Source: an uncultured Clostridia bacterium (GTDB taxonomy: Bacteria > Bacillota > Clostridia > Saccharofermentanales > Saccharofermentanaceae). Taken from it: DNA of 64,000 nt. Below are positions 44,044-53,082 of this stretch, piece after piece (position 1 is the stretch's first letter; every line of letters begins with the position of its first letter). The notes under the pieces were generated by a model. That model was given only the letters and a program-made list of their open reading frames with translations, made no database searches and had not been told where the DNA came from. Made by a program: the position numbers and the translations under genes. Location of the stretch: contig CAMYXF010000008.1 of NCBI GenBank assembly GCA_947303185.1, forward strand, positions 43,585-107,584, given 5' to 3'.

Positions 44044-45354
44044 TCAAAATCCCTTTAAGGAAAGTTTCTTAGCTTTGTGCTTTGAGCTTCCTTTTTCCTC
44101 TGACTCTGTTTTTGAATATGAAGTGACCACTTCTTTATATTTTTTCATAATGAAATCAACAGACCTCTCCGCACCTTCGCCGATATGCACCCAAGTCTCG
44201 GATCGGGCTTTTGTGCGGCCCTCGGCAAAAGACGGATCATCAATACATCTGTCGATAAGATCCTTGATGTCTCCCATGTTCTTATCATTAAGTTCAAGAC
44301 CGATAGACGGAAGGATCTTATACATCCACAACTCGTCTTCCAGCCAATAAGCATCATAGACACTGACATCAAAGAATGATCTGGTATAGATTACGGGTTT
44401 ATCAAACACCAGTGAAAAATCAAACATGACACCCGAGAAATCCGATATGAGAATATCCGATTGTCTTAACACGTTAAAGTTATCGGTATCTCTGTTCCAA
44501 ACAACTTTAGATGCATCATTATACTTATTCATCAGCCTGTCCATTAGTTCTTTTTCTGAAACAAATGACTGGGGATGTGGTCTTACGATGATCTTGTAAC
44601 CGGTTTTGATAAGCGCATCGATAAAAGGCTCTCCGTATTTCGAGAGAATGCTGCTCTCACCCCATGAAGGTGCCAAAAGAACAGTGCGGTCATGCGGCGG
44701 GAGATCTCCTGAAGTCTCCAGGCGCTTTTTCATCTGATCCATAAACGGAATACCGCAAAGATCAACATCTTTGGGTGGATATCCACGCAGCTGCTCAAGC
44801 TTTCTTACTTCATCTTCCTGATATCCGCCTGAAAGAATGATCGCGTCGTAGTGATCGATCCCGAACATTCTGTATAAAGTAATATCATTGGGCGCATGCG
44901 GAATATGAATGTAGCAGTCAACATCCTTGGATCTTTTCCATTGGAAAACATCAAGACTCGGCGTTGATGAAACTACAACAGATGCATTCAAAAGATTAAG
45001 TTTGGAGAAGCCCTTATTGCCTTCTCCTATAAACTCACCCTTGATATATTCATATTTTTTGCTGAAGACCGGATCATCTTCTGACCCGGTAAGGTAAATA
45101 ACATTTTGATGCCGCTTCTCGAACTCATCAAGAAGCGGCTCAAAAACATTCCAATATCTTTTATGATCGGTATATATCGCGACAGGTATCTTCTGATCAT
45201 TTATCTTTGAAGCCTTGCCTCCGCTTAAGCGGAACTTTACCTTCATTACGACCGCCCGAAAAGCGAATATCACTACTCCGAACAATCCGAACAGAATGGT
45301 AAACAGCATTCCTCCCGTACCGGGATCGATATAAAGACTTTTAAGAAACCCCAT
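44044..45354 (-). CDS. CDP-glycerol glycerophosphotransferase family protein
   Basis: 436 residues. An N-terminal membrane segment (GGMLFTILFGLFGVVIFAF) precedes a GT-B type domain. IHIPHAPNDITLYRMFG, LAPSWGESS, VRPHPQS and SDILISDFSGVMFDFS match the TagB/TagF glycerophosphotransferases of teichoic acid synthesis. It likely transfers glycerol phosphate to a lipid-linked acceptor at the inner face of the membrane. Primase versus polymerase cannot be told. It follows ackA after 30 bases with no terminator visible, and is joined to YidC-fusion copy 2. Confidence 0.85.
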   Translation of the reverse strand: MGFLKSLYIDPGTGGMLFTILFGLFGVVIFAFRAVVMKVKFRLSGGKASKINDQKIPVAIYTDHKRYWNVFEPLLDEFEKRHQNVIYLTGSEDDPVFSKKYEYIKGEFIGEGNKGFSKLNLLNASVVVSSTPSLDVFQWKRSKDVDCYIHIPHAPNDITLYRMFGIDHYDAIILSGGYQEDEVRKLEQLRGYPPKDVDLCGIPFMDQMKKRLETSGDLPPHDRTVLLAPSWGESSILSKYGEPFIDALIKTGYKIIVRPHPQSFVSEKELMDRLMNKYNDASKVVWNRDTDNFNVLRQSDILISDFSGVMFDFSLVFDKPVIYTRSFFDVSVYDAYWLEDELWMYKILPSIGLELNDKNMGDIKDLIDRCIDDPSFAEGRTKARSETWVHIGEGAERSVDFIMKKYKEVVTSYSKTESEEKGSSKHKAKKLSLKGF

Positions 45355-45384
45355 CAGAAAACCTGCCCGCGAAAGAATCCTCTA

Positions 45385-46581
45385 TTATCTTACGAGACGC
45401 TCTGTTTCCTGAGCGATTGCAAGCTCTTCGTTTGTAGGGATAACACAAACTGTTACCTTTGAAGAAGGCTTGGAGATGATTGCTTCCTTGCCGCGGAGAC
45501 CGTTGTTTGCTGCATCGTCGAACTCAACGCCCATGAACTCGAGGCCTTCACACATAGCCTTTCTCATCATGTCTGTGTTCTCACCGATACCGGCTGTGAA
45601 TACGATAACGTCTACGCCTTCCATAGCAGCTGCATAAGATCCGATGATCTTCTTGCCCTGATATGCGAACATGTCGAGTGCGAGCTGAGCTCTCTCATTG
45701 CCTTCCTTAGCAGCCTTCTCAAGATCTCTGAAGTCTGAAGAAACGCCGGAAACGCCCTGAACGCCTGACTTCTTGTTGAGGAGTGTATCCATCTCGTCAG
45801 GTGTGAGGTTCTCGTTCTTCATGAGGAAAGGAACGATAGCGGGATCGATGTCACCTGTTCTTGTACCCATGCAGATACCTGCAAGAGGTGTAAGACCCAT
45901 TGATGTATCCTGGCACTTGCCGTCCTTAACAGCTGCGAAAGAAGAACCGTTGCCGAGGTGGCATGTGATGATGCGGAGATCCTCATACTTCTTGCCGAGG
46001 AAATCAGCAACTCTGTGGCTTACATAACGGTGAGATGTACCATGGAAACCGTAACGGCGGATGTCGTACTTCTCGGAGATCTCATAAGGAAGAGCATATG
46101 TGTAAGCCTTTGCGGGCATTGTCTGATGGAATGCTGTATCGAATACTGCAACCTGGGGTGTGCCTGCAGGAAGAACATCTTCGCATGCCTCAATACCGAT
46201 GAGGTTTGCAGGATTGTGCAAAGGTCCCAACGGGAAGCAGTCTCTGATAACCTTCTTAACGTCGTCATTAACGATAACTGACTCGCTGTAGTACTTACCG
46301 CCGTGGAGGACTCTGTGACCTACTGCTGCGATCTCTGATACGTCAGCGATAACGCCGTGATCCTTGTCAACGAGAGCGTCGAGGATCATTCTTACAGCAA
46401 CCTTGTGGTCAGGCATGGGTTCTGTTGAAACGAACTCATCCTTGCCTGTGGGCTTGTATGTGAGCTTGCCGTCGATTCCGATTCTCTCGGCATTACCCTT
46501 AGCGAGGACATCACCTGTATCGATGTCGAAAAGCTGGAACTTCGCGGAAGAGCTTCCGCAGTTGATTACTAAAATCTTCAT
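45385..46581 (-). CDS. ackA: Acetate kinase
   Basis: 398 residues, ASKHA fold. [11 protein letters not shown] at the N-terminus, [18 protein letters not shown] and the HLGNGSS phosphate loop are all intact. It turns acetyl phosphate and ADP into acetate and ATP, the main fermentative ATP step with Pta. It lies 38 bases after pta on the same message. Confidence 0.97.
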   Translation of the reverse strand: MKILVINCGSSSAKFQLFDIDTGDVLAKGNAERIGIDGKLTYKPTGKDEFVSTEPMPDHKVAVRMILDALVDKDHGVIADVSEIAAVGHRVLHGGKYYSESVIVNDDVKKVIRDCFPLGPLHNPANLIGIEACEDVLPAGTPQVAVFDTAFHQTMPAKAYTYALPYEISEKYDIRRYGFHGTSHRYVSHRVADFLGKKYEDLRIITCHLGNGSSFAAVKDGKCQDTSMGLTPLAGICMGTRTGDIDPAIVPFLMKNENLTPDEMDTLLNKKSGVQGVSGVSSDFRDLEKAAKEGNERAQLALDMFAYQGKKIIGSYAAAMEGVDVIVFTAGIGENTDMMRKAMCEGLEFMGVEFDDAANNGLRGKEAIISKPSSKVTVCVIPTNEELAIAQETERLVR

Positions 46582-46619
46582 TAGACTTTTCTCCTGTCTT
46601 TAATGTTGTCTTATGTCAA

Positions 46620-47708
46620 TCAGCCCTGTGCCTGAGCCTGAACTGCTGTGATAGCAACTGTTCCGACGATATCGTCAGCGTTGCATCCTCTGGAGAGATC
46701 GTTTACAGGGAGTGCGAGACCCTGGAGAACCGGTCCGTAAGCAGGTGCCTTAGCAAGTCTCTGAACGAGCTTGTAACCGATGTTGCCTGCTTCGAGTGAA
46801 GGGAATACCAATGTGTTAGCGTGGCCTGCAACCGGTGATCCGGGTGCCTTGAGCTGACCAACTTCTTCAACGAGAGCTGCGTCGAGCTGGAGCTCACCAT
46901 CAACTACGAGATCAGGATACTTTTCCTTAGCGATCTTAACAGCGTTGGAAACCTTATCAACGTCAGCGTGCTTTGCTGAACCGTAGGAAGAATATGAGAG
47001 CATTGCAACCTTGGCAGGTGCACCGATGAACTGCTCGAAAGACTCAGCGGAGAGCTTTGCGATCTCAGCGAGCTTAGCAGAATCTACGTCTGTGTTAACT
47101 GCGCAGTCAGCGAAAATGAAGAGTCCGTGCTCACCAAGGTCGCAGTTGGGAACGTCCATAAGGAAGAAGCCGGATACTGAAGAAATGCCGGGCTTTGTCT
47201 TAAGGAGCTGGAGTGCAGGAAGGATTGTGTTACCTGTTGAGTGGCAAGCACCGGAAACAGCACCGTCAGCATCGCCGCACTTGCACATGAGGCATGCATA
47301 GTACATGTAGTCGGAGTTCATCTTCTCCTCAGCCTTCTCAGGTGTGATGCCCTTCTTCTGAGCGTCAGCGATAAGAGCGTTTGTCTCTTCCTCTGAAAGG
47401 CCCTTCTTCTCTGCCTTCTTCTTAGCTGCAGCTACCATGGTGTCTACACCGCGGAGCTCAACGAACTTGTCGATATATTTCTGCTTGTTGGGATCGTTAT
47501 AAGGGTCAACGAGTGTTGCGCCTGTAATGTCGAAACCTTCGGAATTCTTAGCAATCTCATCAGGTGTACCGATGATAATGAGGTTTGCCATGTCTGCCTT
47601 AAGGATCTTCTCGGCAGCTTCAAATGTTCTCTTGTCCATGGACTCAGGAAGAACGATGGTCTTCTTGTCAGCTTTTGCTCTGGCCATGATGTCATCAATA
47701 AATGCCAT
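46620..47708 (-). CDS. pta: Phosphate acetyltransferase
   Basis: 362 residues of the short Pta type, converting acetyl-CoA and phosphate to acetyl phosphate. IVLPESMDKRTFEAAEKI at the start, SGACHSTGNTILPALQ and HANTLVFPSLEAGNIGYK are conserved. The track start is a TTG; the ATG at 47708 behind AAGGAG gives the normal MAFIDDIMARAK and is preferred. Confidence 0.97.
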   Translation of the reverse strand: MAFIDDIMARAKADKKTIVLPESMDKRTFEAAEKILKADMANLIIIGTPDEIAKNSEGFDITGATLVDPYNDPNKQKYIDKFVELRGVDTMVAAAKKKAEKKGLSEEETNALIADAQKKGITPEKAEEKMNSDYMYYACLMCKCGDADGAVSGACHSTGNTILPALQLLKTKPGISSVSGFFLMDVPNCDLGEHGLFIFADCAVNTDVDSAKLAEIAKLSAESFEQFIGAPAKVAMLSYSSYGSAKHADVDKVSNAVKIAKEKYPDLVVDGELQLDAALVEEVGQLKAPGSPVAGHANTLVFPSLEAGNIGYKLVQRLAKAPAYGPVLQGLALPVNDLSRGCNADDIVGTVAITAVQAQAQG

Positions 47709-47745
47709 ATATATTAATCTCCTTTTGGAATTTTTAGTCGTCAAA

Positions 47746-47774
47746 AGTATACTCGTAAACCTATATTATTTCAA
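47746..47774 (-). promoter_or_regulatory. Sigma-A type promoter for pta-ackA
   Basis: TTGAAA, 17 bases, TATACT on the minus strand, about 38 bases before the pta ATG. Transcription could continue into the glycerophosphotransferase and the YidC fusion, since no terminator is seen after ackA. Confidence 0.7.
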
Positions 47775-47790
47775 ATAAGAAATATGGTAA

Positions 47791-49140
47791 TTACGAGGTA
47801 GCCAGACGGGTGCTCAGATTCTCCCTTGCATAGAAGACGTATCTGTCGTTTTCTTCCCTGAAGATCATGTAAATGGCAGGGCTTGAAGATTTGGTCGCAA
47901 CCCTTGTGCCGAGTGTATCCGAGAGCTTGTTATAAAGGTCCGTATCGCCCTGGTAGTAAGCGATCATGAGACCGTCTGAATAAGCGCTCATCGCTTCCCT
48001 TCCGGAGTAATTTCCCGTCATGATGACGAACTCCGTGTAGATCCTTCCGGTATTCATGACCTGCTCTTTGAATTCGGCATAGGAACTGCTGTCGAGTTCG
48101 CCGACTTCAGCAAGGTTTCTCATCGTCTTAACATTCTGCGCGATGTCGATTGTTCCTGTGCTCTGGCCGCTGTAAAGGTAAGCGCCGCAATCCATGGCAC
48201 CGGCCGTCGCATACGCATAGAATGAATATCCCGCGCCGGTAAAACCGTTCTTAACTGCTTCGAGCGCCTTTTCGTATGCGCCTGCGACAATAAGGCCGTT
48301 GTTTTCGAGGTCACGGATAAGTCTCAGATTGATGTTTGAGAGCAGCACGCCTTCGACCTCTTCGGATATCTCGTTGTTCTCGACTTCAAGACTGTCTGAT
48401 TCACCCGTGAGGGTTCCGTAGAGCTGCTCCATGGAGCCTTCGTCGTCTTCATCGTAGATGCTTGTATCTTCAAGGCTTACATAAAGTGATTCAACGTATT
48501 TGGCAACTGAAATCTTTTCAGTGACAACTTTTCCCTCACTGTCGAAAAGATTACCTACAATTGTCCTGATCTCTTTGTAATCGCCTTCGCTTCCGTATGA
48601 GACATAGTATTCCATCATGGCATCAAGCCAGTCCATGGATGCTGATACGGAGACGACGTCATCAATTCTTGAAGGATCCGAATAAACAAATGCCCTGTAT
48701 GTTCCGTCAGGAAGTCTGAAGCGCTTCATGACTTCTTCCTTGAGGGCAACTGCGTTGGCTCTGTCTCCCGTCCTTACGTAACACTTAAGAAGCAGTGCCT
48801 GGTCGGACAGACCGTAGATTCCTGAGTTCTCAGCCTCCTGGGTAACAAGGCGTCCTTCGATCGTATATGAAGTAGCTGCAAGGATTCCGTCTCCGCCCTT
48901 TGCGACGATAAGCTTTTTTGTCCTTCCGAAAAGATAATCGCTTACGATGTTGTTATCGGCAGCAAGATGGCTGTATTCGTAACCGACGTGTGTGGGGGAT
49001 GTAAGCTTGAGCTTAGTGCCTCCGCCGAACCTTCCGGTGTAGAACAGATAGAATATTGTGACGCCAAGAGCAAGTGCAACAATGATTGCTCCCGTTACGA
49101 TCTTTCCTATGCCGACACCGGCGATCTCCTTGCGTTGCAT
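47791..49140 (-). CDS. Membrane-anchored protein, possibly a GH8-like six-hairpin glycosidase fold
   Basis: About 449 residues with one N-terminal anchor (GKIVTGAIIVALALGVTIFYLF). The body is helical, with segments such as EAENSGIYGLSDQALLLKCY, DDVVSVSASMDWLDAM and EYYVSYGSEGDY. These recall the barrel helices of glycoside hydrolase family 8 or similar six-hairpin proteins. Catalytic residues cannot be confirmed, so the call is tentative. The ATG at 49140 follows GGCGGAG closely; the track start is a GTG further upstream. It is divergent from tmcAL and ends just before the pta promoter. Confidence 0.65.
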   Translation of the reverse strand: MQRKEIAGVGIGKIVTGAIIVALALGVTIFYLFYTGRFGGGTKLKLTSPTHVGYEYSHLAADNNIVSDYLFGRTKKLIVAKGGDGILAATSYTIEGRLVTQEAENSGIYGLSDQALLLKCYVRTGDRANAVALKEEVMKRFRLPDGTYRAFVYSDPSRIDDVVSVSASMDWLDAMMEYYVSYGSEGDYKEIRTIVGNLFDSEGKVVTEKISVAKYVESLYVSLEDTSIYDEDDEGSMEQLYGTLTGESDSLEVENNEISEEVEGVLLSNINLRLIRDLENNGLIVAGAYEKALEAVKNGFTGAGYSFYAYATAGAMDCGAYLYSGQSTGTIDIAQNVKTMRNLAEVGELDSSSYAEFKEQVMNTGRIYTEFVIMTGNYSGREAMSAYSDGLMIAYYQGDTDLYNKLSDTLGTRVATKSSSPAIYMIFREENDRYVFYARENLSTRLATS

Positions 49141-49208
49141 AAACTCCGCCTTATGAAATATAATCTTTACAATCACAGATTATACCAAAAGCAGAGGATA
49201 TACATAAA

Positions 49209-50495
49209 TTGCGGGTCATAGGAATAATTGCGGAATTTAATCCATTCCATAACGGTCACGAATACCTGATCAGCAAGGCCCGTGAGATCGTAAATGATCC
49301 CAGGGCTATCGTTATGCCCGTCATGTCCGGCTTTTTCACACAGCGCGGCCTTCCCGCCATCTGCCCTCCGAATGTACGTGCCAGACAGGCTCTTCTCTGC
49401 GGCGCAGATGTAGTGCTAGAACTCCCTTTCAGTTTTTCATGCGCACCCTCTTCAAGATTTGCAGAAGGCGCCGTTTCCGAACTGATCTCCACCGGAGTCG
49501 TAACAGACATTGCTTTCGGCGTTGATACGGATAACACGGATATCCTGAAAGCACTTGCTGATATGGATTTCGCAAACGATGAAGCTTTCAACAACAAGCT
49601 GAATGAATATATCTCAACGGGAATCAGTTTCCCTCAGGCAAGAGCTTCTGCCATCAAAGACATCGCATCTGCAAAAGGTATAACAGGCAATCTTGATCAG
49701 GTGCTCTCAAGCCCTAACTGCATTCTCGCACTGGACTATCTGATGGCACTTAAGAAGATCGATAAGAAGCACAGGATCAACATCATCATGATCAAACGCG
49801 AAGGCGAGGGTTACCACTCTTCTGACATCAGCGCAGACTTCGCAAGTGCAACTTCGATCCGCAATGCGATCTCATCAGAGGCACCTCATTTCAGCCAGTC
49901 AGCAATTGCCGGCAGACTTAACGGCCATATGCCTGACCGTTCACTCGGCGCAATGCTGTCATCAGCTTCCTCAGGAGTTTTCAGATTCCCTGATTATGTG
50001 GACTACATAAGAAACGCAATGCTTACGGCAAGCGCATCTTCACTTGATAACACCGCTTTCATGAGCGACGACTTATCAGGCTATATCAGGAACTTCGCAT
50101 CCGATATCAGACCGGACACTATTCCTGATGACGATCACGGTCTTAAGGTTTTCGAGAAAAAGATATCGACAAAGAGATATACGCTCTCAAGAATACAGCG
50201 CGCCCTTGCAAGCCTGATGGCCGGCCAGGACGAATCCTATCTTGAGATAAAGCGTCCTCCCTACATCAGAGTGCTGGGCTTTAATTCCGAAGGTAAGTAT
50301 TGTCTTAAGATAATGGGTAAATGCGCGAAGATACCTGTGATCAACAGGCCTTCCGACTGCCTTGAACTCCAGTCTGAGAACGAAGAACTTAAGAAGATCT
50401 TTGAGCTCGACATGAGAGCGGCATCCTTGGGATGGAAGCTTTACGGCAAAAACACCGCTTCCGAATGGGAATCAATCCCCGTAATAGTTAAATAA
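49209..50495 (+). CDS. tmcAL: tRNA(Met) cytidine acetate ligase (YlbM family)
   Basis: 428 residues. The N-terminal nucleotidyltransferase domain GIIAEFNPFHNGHEYLI carries the HxGH-type motif of the TmcAL family, which makes N4-acetylcytidine at the elongator tRNA-Met wobble base using acetate and ATP. LELPFSFSCAPSSRFAEGAV is also family-typical. The start is a TTG at 49209, giving the normal length; GAGG lies 11 bases upstream, so spacing is loose. Its acetate need fits the nearby Pta-AckA genes, though these are divergent. Confidence 0.92.
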   Translation: MRVIGIIAEFNPFHNGHEYLISKAREIVNDPRAIVMPVMSGFFTQRGLPAICPPNVRARQALLCGADVVLELPFSFSCAPSSRFAEGAVSELISTGVVTDIAFGVDTDNTDILKALADMDFANDEAFNNKLNEYISTGISFPQARASAIKDIASAKGITGNLDQVLSSPNCILALDYLMALKKIDKKHRINIIMIKREGEGYHSSDISADFASATSIRNAISSEAPHFSQSAIAGRLNGHMPDRSLGAMLSSASSGVFRFPDYVDYIRNAMLTASASSLDNTAFMSDDLSGYIRNFASDIRPDTIPDDDHGLKVFEKKISTKRYTLSRIQRALASLMAGQDESYLEIKRPPYIRVLGFNSEGKYCLKIMGKCAKIPVINRPSDCLELQSENEELKKIFELDMRAASLGWKLYGKNTASEWESIPVIVK

Positions 50496-50507
50496 ACGCA
50501 GAACAAA

Positions 50508-50550
50508 GCCGTCCGCCGGAAATTCCGACAGACGGCTCAATTATTCTTTT
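50508..50550. terminator. Terminator between convergent tmcAL and rpsT
   Basis: GCCGTC pairs with GACGGC, and an inner CGGAA/TTCCG stem follows with small mismatches; the T-rich TTATTCTTTT comes after on the plus strand. It probably serves tmcAL and perhaps rpsT from the other side. Confidence 0.65.
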
Positions 50551-50561
50551 AGTTAGGTCAA

Positions 50562-50822
50562 TTAAGCCTTAGCAGCGTTAGCAGCCTTAGCAAGTCTGGA
50601 CTTTGTTCTGGAAGCTGCGTTCTTGCTCATGTGGCCCTTAGCAGCAGCCTGGTCCAATGCCTTCTGTGTAGACTTGATTGTAGCATCAAGATTCTCGCCG
50701 TTAGCGATATCAGCCTTTGCCTTCTTAACAGTTGTGCGGATAGCACTCTTCTTGCTCTTATTGGCAGCAGCCTTCTTCTCGGAAACGCTTACACGCTTGA
50801 TAGCTGATTTAATATTAGGCAT
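50562..50822 (-). CDS. rpsT: 30S ribosomal protein S20
   Basis: 86 residues, Lys/Ala-rich, starting MPNIKSAIKRVSVSEK and containing KGHMSKNAASRTKSRL, as in bacterial S20, which binds 16S rRNA. AAGGAG precedes the ATG. It is monocistronic with its own promoter. Confidence 0.97.
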   Translation of the reverse strand: MPNIKSAIKRVSVSEKKAAANKSKKSAIRTTVKKAKADIANGENLDATIKSTQKALDQAAAKGHMSKNAASRTKSRLAKAANAAKA

Positions 50823-50865
50823 CTTTTTTCTCCTTTTTAGAGTTATATCTTCAAATTACCGAAGA

Positions 50866-50894
50866 ATTGTATCACGATATATTTTTATTAGCAA
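50866..50894 (-). promoter_or_regulatory. Promoter for rpsT
   Basis: TTGCTA, 17 bases, TACAAT on the minus strand, with TGA before the -10 giving an extended element. It overlaps the stop codon of the upstream methyltransferase gene. Confidence 0.65.
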
Positions 50895-51604
50895 GTCTTT
50901 GTTGCTTCATAAAGTCCGATACTTGCGGCAATTGTAATATTTAAGCTGTCGATATTCGACGTATGCTCGATTCTTATGGGCTGTCCGATCTTCTGGAACG
51001 CCGGATCAAGGCCTGTCGCCTCGTTACCCATAATGAGCGAAAACGGCTTGTTTATAGTGGTTTCCTGAAGTTTGGTACTGCCGTCGAGCATGAACGGATA
51101 AAGGTTATTCGAAGGAAATCTCTTTGCATATTCTGAAAACTCATCGAAAACTTCGATCCTCACGCTTGCACAAGCCCCCATGGATGCCCTGATCGTCTTG
51201 GGGTCAAAAGGATCGGCAGCTGTCTTGCCTACTATCGCAATGTCCTGAACACCAAAACCCAGACAGCTTCTTACGATCGTTCCCAGGTTGCCGCAGTTGG
51301 AAGGATTTACGAGAACCATGTGGTTGCCGTCGTTAAGTCTGGTCTTATTCTTTTCGATAACACAGATGACAAAACAGTTATCCTTTTTTGAAAGGATATT
51401 AAATGGCTTTTCTTCAGTAGATATCGGAATATCTTTTCCGCAGATGTCCTTTATCTTTGCGATCGTCTCTTCAGATCTGAATCCCGGATGAAGGATTATT
51501 CCTTTTACGACGTCACGGTTTTTGAGAAGGTACTCCATTGCAACTGTCGCACCCAACCCGTATGTATGTATATTGTCGCTTTTATAACTGGTAACTTTAA
51601 TCAA
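50888..51604 (-). CDS. SpoU/TrmH-family RNA 2'-O-methyltransferase
   Basis: 238 residues. The SPOUT knot motifs are present: NPSNCGNLGTIVRSCLGFG (motif 1), LIMGNEATGLD (motif 2) and IDSLNITIAASIGLYE (motif 3). A short N-terminal substrate domain precedes them. It probably methylates a ribose in rRNA or tRNA; the target is unknown. It is divergent from the DUF4870 gene. Confidence 0.88.
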   Translation of the reverse strand: MIKVTSYKSDNIHTYGLGATVAMEYLLKNRDVVKGIILHPGFRSEETIAKIKDICGKDIPISTEEKPFNILSKKDNCFVICVIEKNKTRLNDGNHMVLVNPSNCGNLGTIVRSCLGFGVQDIAIVGKTAADPFDPKTIRASMGACASVRIEVFDEFSEYAKRFPSNNLYPFMLDGSTKLQETTINKPFSLIMGNEATGLDPAFQKIGQPIRIEHTSNIDSLNITIAASIGLYEATKTC

Positions 51605-51676
51605 TTTGCAATCTCCCTATATCAAGTCAACTATGTTAATATAATTTTATCTCAAATAAGTAAAGGAGCAATCTGT

Positions 51677-51970
51677 ATGTCAGAAAATCAGAACGTCTCT
51701 GAGCAGCTTCCCTCTAACGCTAAGTTGTTCTCTATCCTCTCTTATGTAGGTATTCTTTGGCTCTTGGGTCTCTTGATCTCACCTGAGAAGACATCACCTT
51801 TCGTAAGAAGTCACGTTAACAACGGAATTATCATTTCCATCATGGAATGCATCCCCTTCGTTGGCTGGGTTTGCGGTATCATCTGCGCAATCATGGGCAT
51901 CATCGCTGCAGCTAAGACTCAGTACTTCACGATTCCTGTTATCGGCGATAAGATCAAGATCGTTAAGTAA
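51677..51970 (+). CDS. DUF4870-like small membrane protein
   Basis: 97 residues with AAAGGAG seven bases before the ATG at 51677. The track opens the frame at 51488, but that part is antisense to the methyltransferase gene and lacks a ribosome site. SYVGILWLLGLLISPE, then FVRSHVNNGIIISI, are typical of DUF4870/Tic20-like proteins with two or three membrane helices. Function is unknown. A strong terminator follows. Confidence 0.85.
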   Translation: MSENQNVSEQLPSNAKLFSILSYVGILWLLGLLISPEKTSPFVRSHVNNGIIISIMECIPFVGWVCGIICAIMGIIAAAKTQYFTIPVIGDKIKIVK

Positions 51971-51993
51971 TAGCTTCGGTTAAATCAAAGCTC

Positions 51994-52024
51994 AAGACCT
52001 GCATCATCTGATGCAGGTCTTTTA
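51994..52024 (+). terminator. Intrinsic terminator after the DUF4870-like gene
   Basis: AAGACCTGCATCA pairs perfectly with TGATGCAGGTCTT across a two-base loop, followed by TTTATTT. Confidence 0.85.
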
Positions 52025-52025
52025 T

Positions 52026-52054
52026 TTGCAGATAATAATCAAAACATATATAAT
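52026..52054 (+). promoter_or_regulatory. Promoter for tRNA-Pro
   Basis: TTGCAG, 17 bases, TATAAT, ending 15 bases before the mature 5' end of the tRNA. Confidence 0.75.
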
Positions 52055-52069
52055 TACCGTCGTCGGCAT

Positions 52070-52145
52070 CGAGGTGTAGCGCAGTTGGTAGCGTACGTGC
52101 TTTGGGAGCATGGGGTCGCAGGTTCGAACCCTGTCACCTCGACCA
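52070..52145 (+). tRNA. tRNA-Pro (anticodon UGG)
   Basis: The acceptor arm CGAGGTG pairs with CACCTCG, followed by discriminator A and an encoded CCA. The D arm is GCGCAGTTGGTAGCGT, the anticodon stem CGTGC/GCATG encloses TTTGGGA (anticodon TGG), and the T arm is GCAGGTTCGAACCCTGT. One G-T pair falls in the anticodon stem. It is a single gene with its own promoter and terminator. Confidence 0.97.
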
Positions 52146-52150
52146 GAACA

Positions 52151-52185
52151 AAAAACGATCGGCTTAATTACCGATCGTTTTTTAA
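52151..52185. terminator. Bidirectional terminator between tRNA-Pro and the TPR gene
   Basis: AAAACGATCGG pairs with CCGATCGTTTT, with a T run on the plus strand and the mirrored run on the minus strand. It serves the tRNA and the convergent membrane protein gene. Confidence 0.85.
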
Positions 52186-52191
52186 TTTGTT

Positions 52192-53064
52192 TTATAACTC
52201 CGCCTTAATTCCCAAACGCTCCGCATATACGGAATAATAGAATTCAAGAATTTTCTTTTGTTCGCCTTCGATAAGCGATTCCATCTTTTTATATGCTTCG
52301 ATTGCTTCCTGTCTTTTGCCCTGGTGAAGCTTGTACTCGGCTTCGACAATATATCTGGTAAAGAATCTGGCAGAATCAGGTGAAGTGTATGAGGCAAGTT
52401 TATCCGCATACTCTCCCGCACGGTCAAAGTTTTCGATGAGCATGTAATAGGTATAGTAGATGTTATCTACGTACATATTGAAAACTTCATGCTTGTGATT
52501 CATATCCATAATGGGTTTGGCTCGCTCCAAAAGATTTATTGCGCTGCCTTTATCATTTAAGCCGCGGCAGATTTCCATAAGGCTTCCATAATAGGTCAGA
52601 GCCGACATTCCGTAATCCATATAAATGGTGCTCTTGGCGGTAAAGCTGTTTTCGTCGAGGAGCCTTATCAGCTCGAGTGACTTATCGTACTTTTCCACCG
52701 CGTTATAGTAATCAACATTAAAGAGAACAAATTCCCTGAGATATACCTGATCTATTTTCTCTCCGTTTTTATATGCGTTTATCGCCTGATTGGAAAGCTC
52801 GAAAAATCTTTCCGTGTAACCGTTCGTAAAAAGTTCTTTCCTGAACTCCGAATAGACCTTGCTGTAAGGCTTGTTCTTTTCCCTGCTGATCAGGATCTTG
52901 AACATGACGTAAGTTACCGGAAGTGCTGCCACCAGAACGATTGCAATCGCGATAAGAAGATTGAAATTAAATAACCTGTGGAAGAACAATGCAATGGCGG
53001 TTCCGAATAGTACGATAACCAGATACAAAAGCCCCATGACTTTAAGTTTGACCGTTTTTTCCAT
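52192..53064 (-). CDS. Membrane protein with TPR-like helical repeats
   Basis: 290 residues, not assigned to a named family. Two membrane helices (about 8-28 and 34-58) are followed by a cytoplasmic helical domain with TPR-like pairs (YYNAVEKYDKSLELIRLL, NDKGSAINLLERAK, HQGKRQEAIEAYKKME). It probably docks partner proteins at the membrane. It lies 18 bases after hemZ and may be co-transcribed. Confidence 0.75.
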   Translation of the reverse strand: MEKTVKLKVMGLLYLVIVLFGTAIALFFHRLFNFNLLIAIAIVLVAALPVTYVMFKILISREKNKPYSKVYSEFRKELFTNGYTERFFELSNQAINAYKNGEKIDQVYLREFVLFNVDYYNAVEKYDKSLELIRLLDENSFTAKSTIYMDYGMSALTYYGSLMEICRGLNDKGSAINLLERAKPIMDMNHKHEVFNMYVDNIYYTYYMLIENFDRAGEYADKLASYTSPDSARFFTRYIVEAEYKLHQGKRQEAIEAYKKMESLIEGEQKKILEFYYSVYAERLGIKAEL

Positions 53065-53082
53065 ACCCGTTTCTCCTTTTCA

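Noticed and set aside
51488-51676. Long N-terminal extension of the DUF4870 protein
   Set aside because: It is antisense to the methyltransferase gene, has no ribosome site and is unlike the family; the start at 51677 is well supported.
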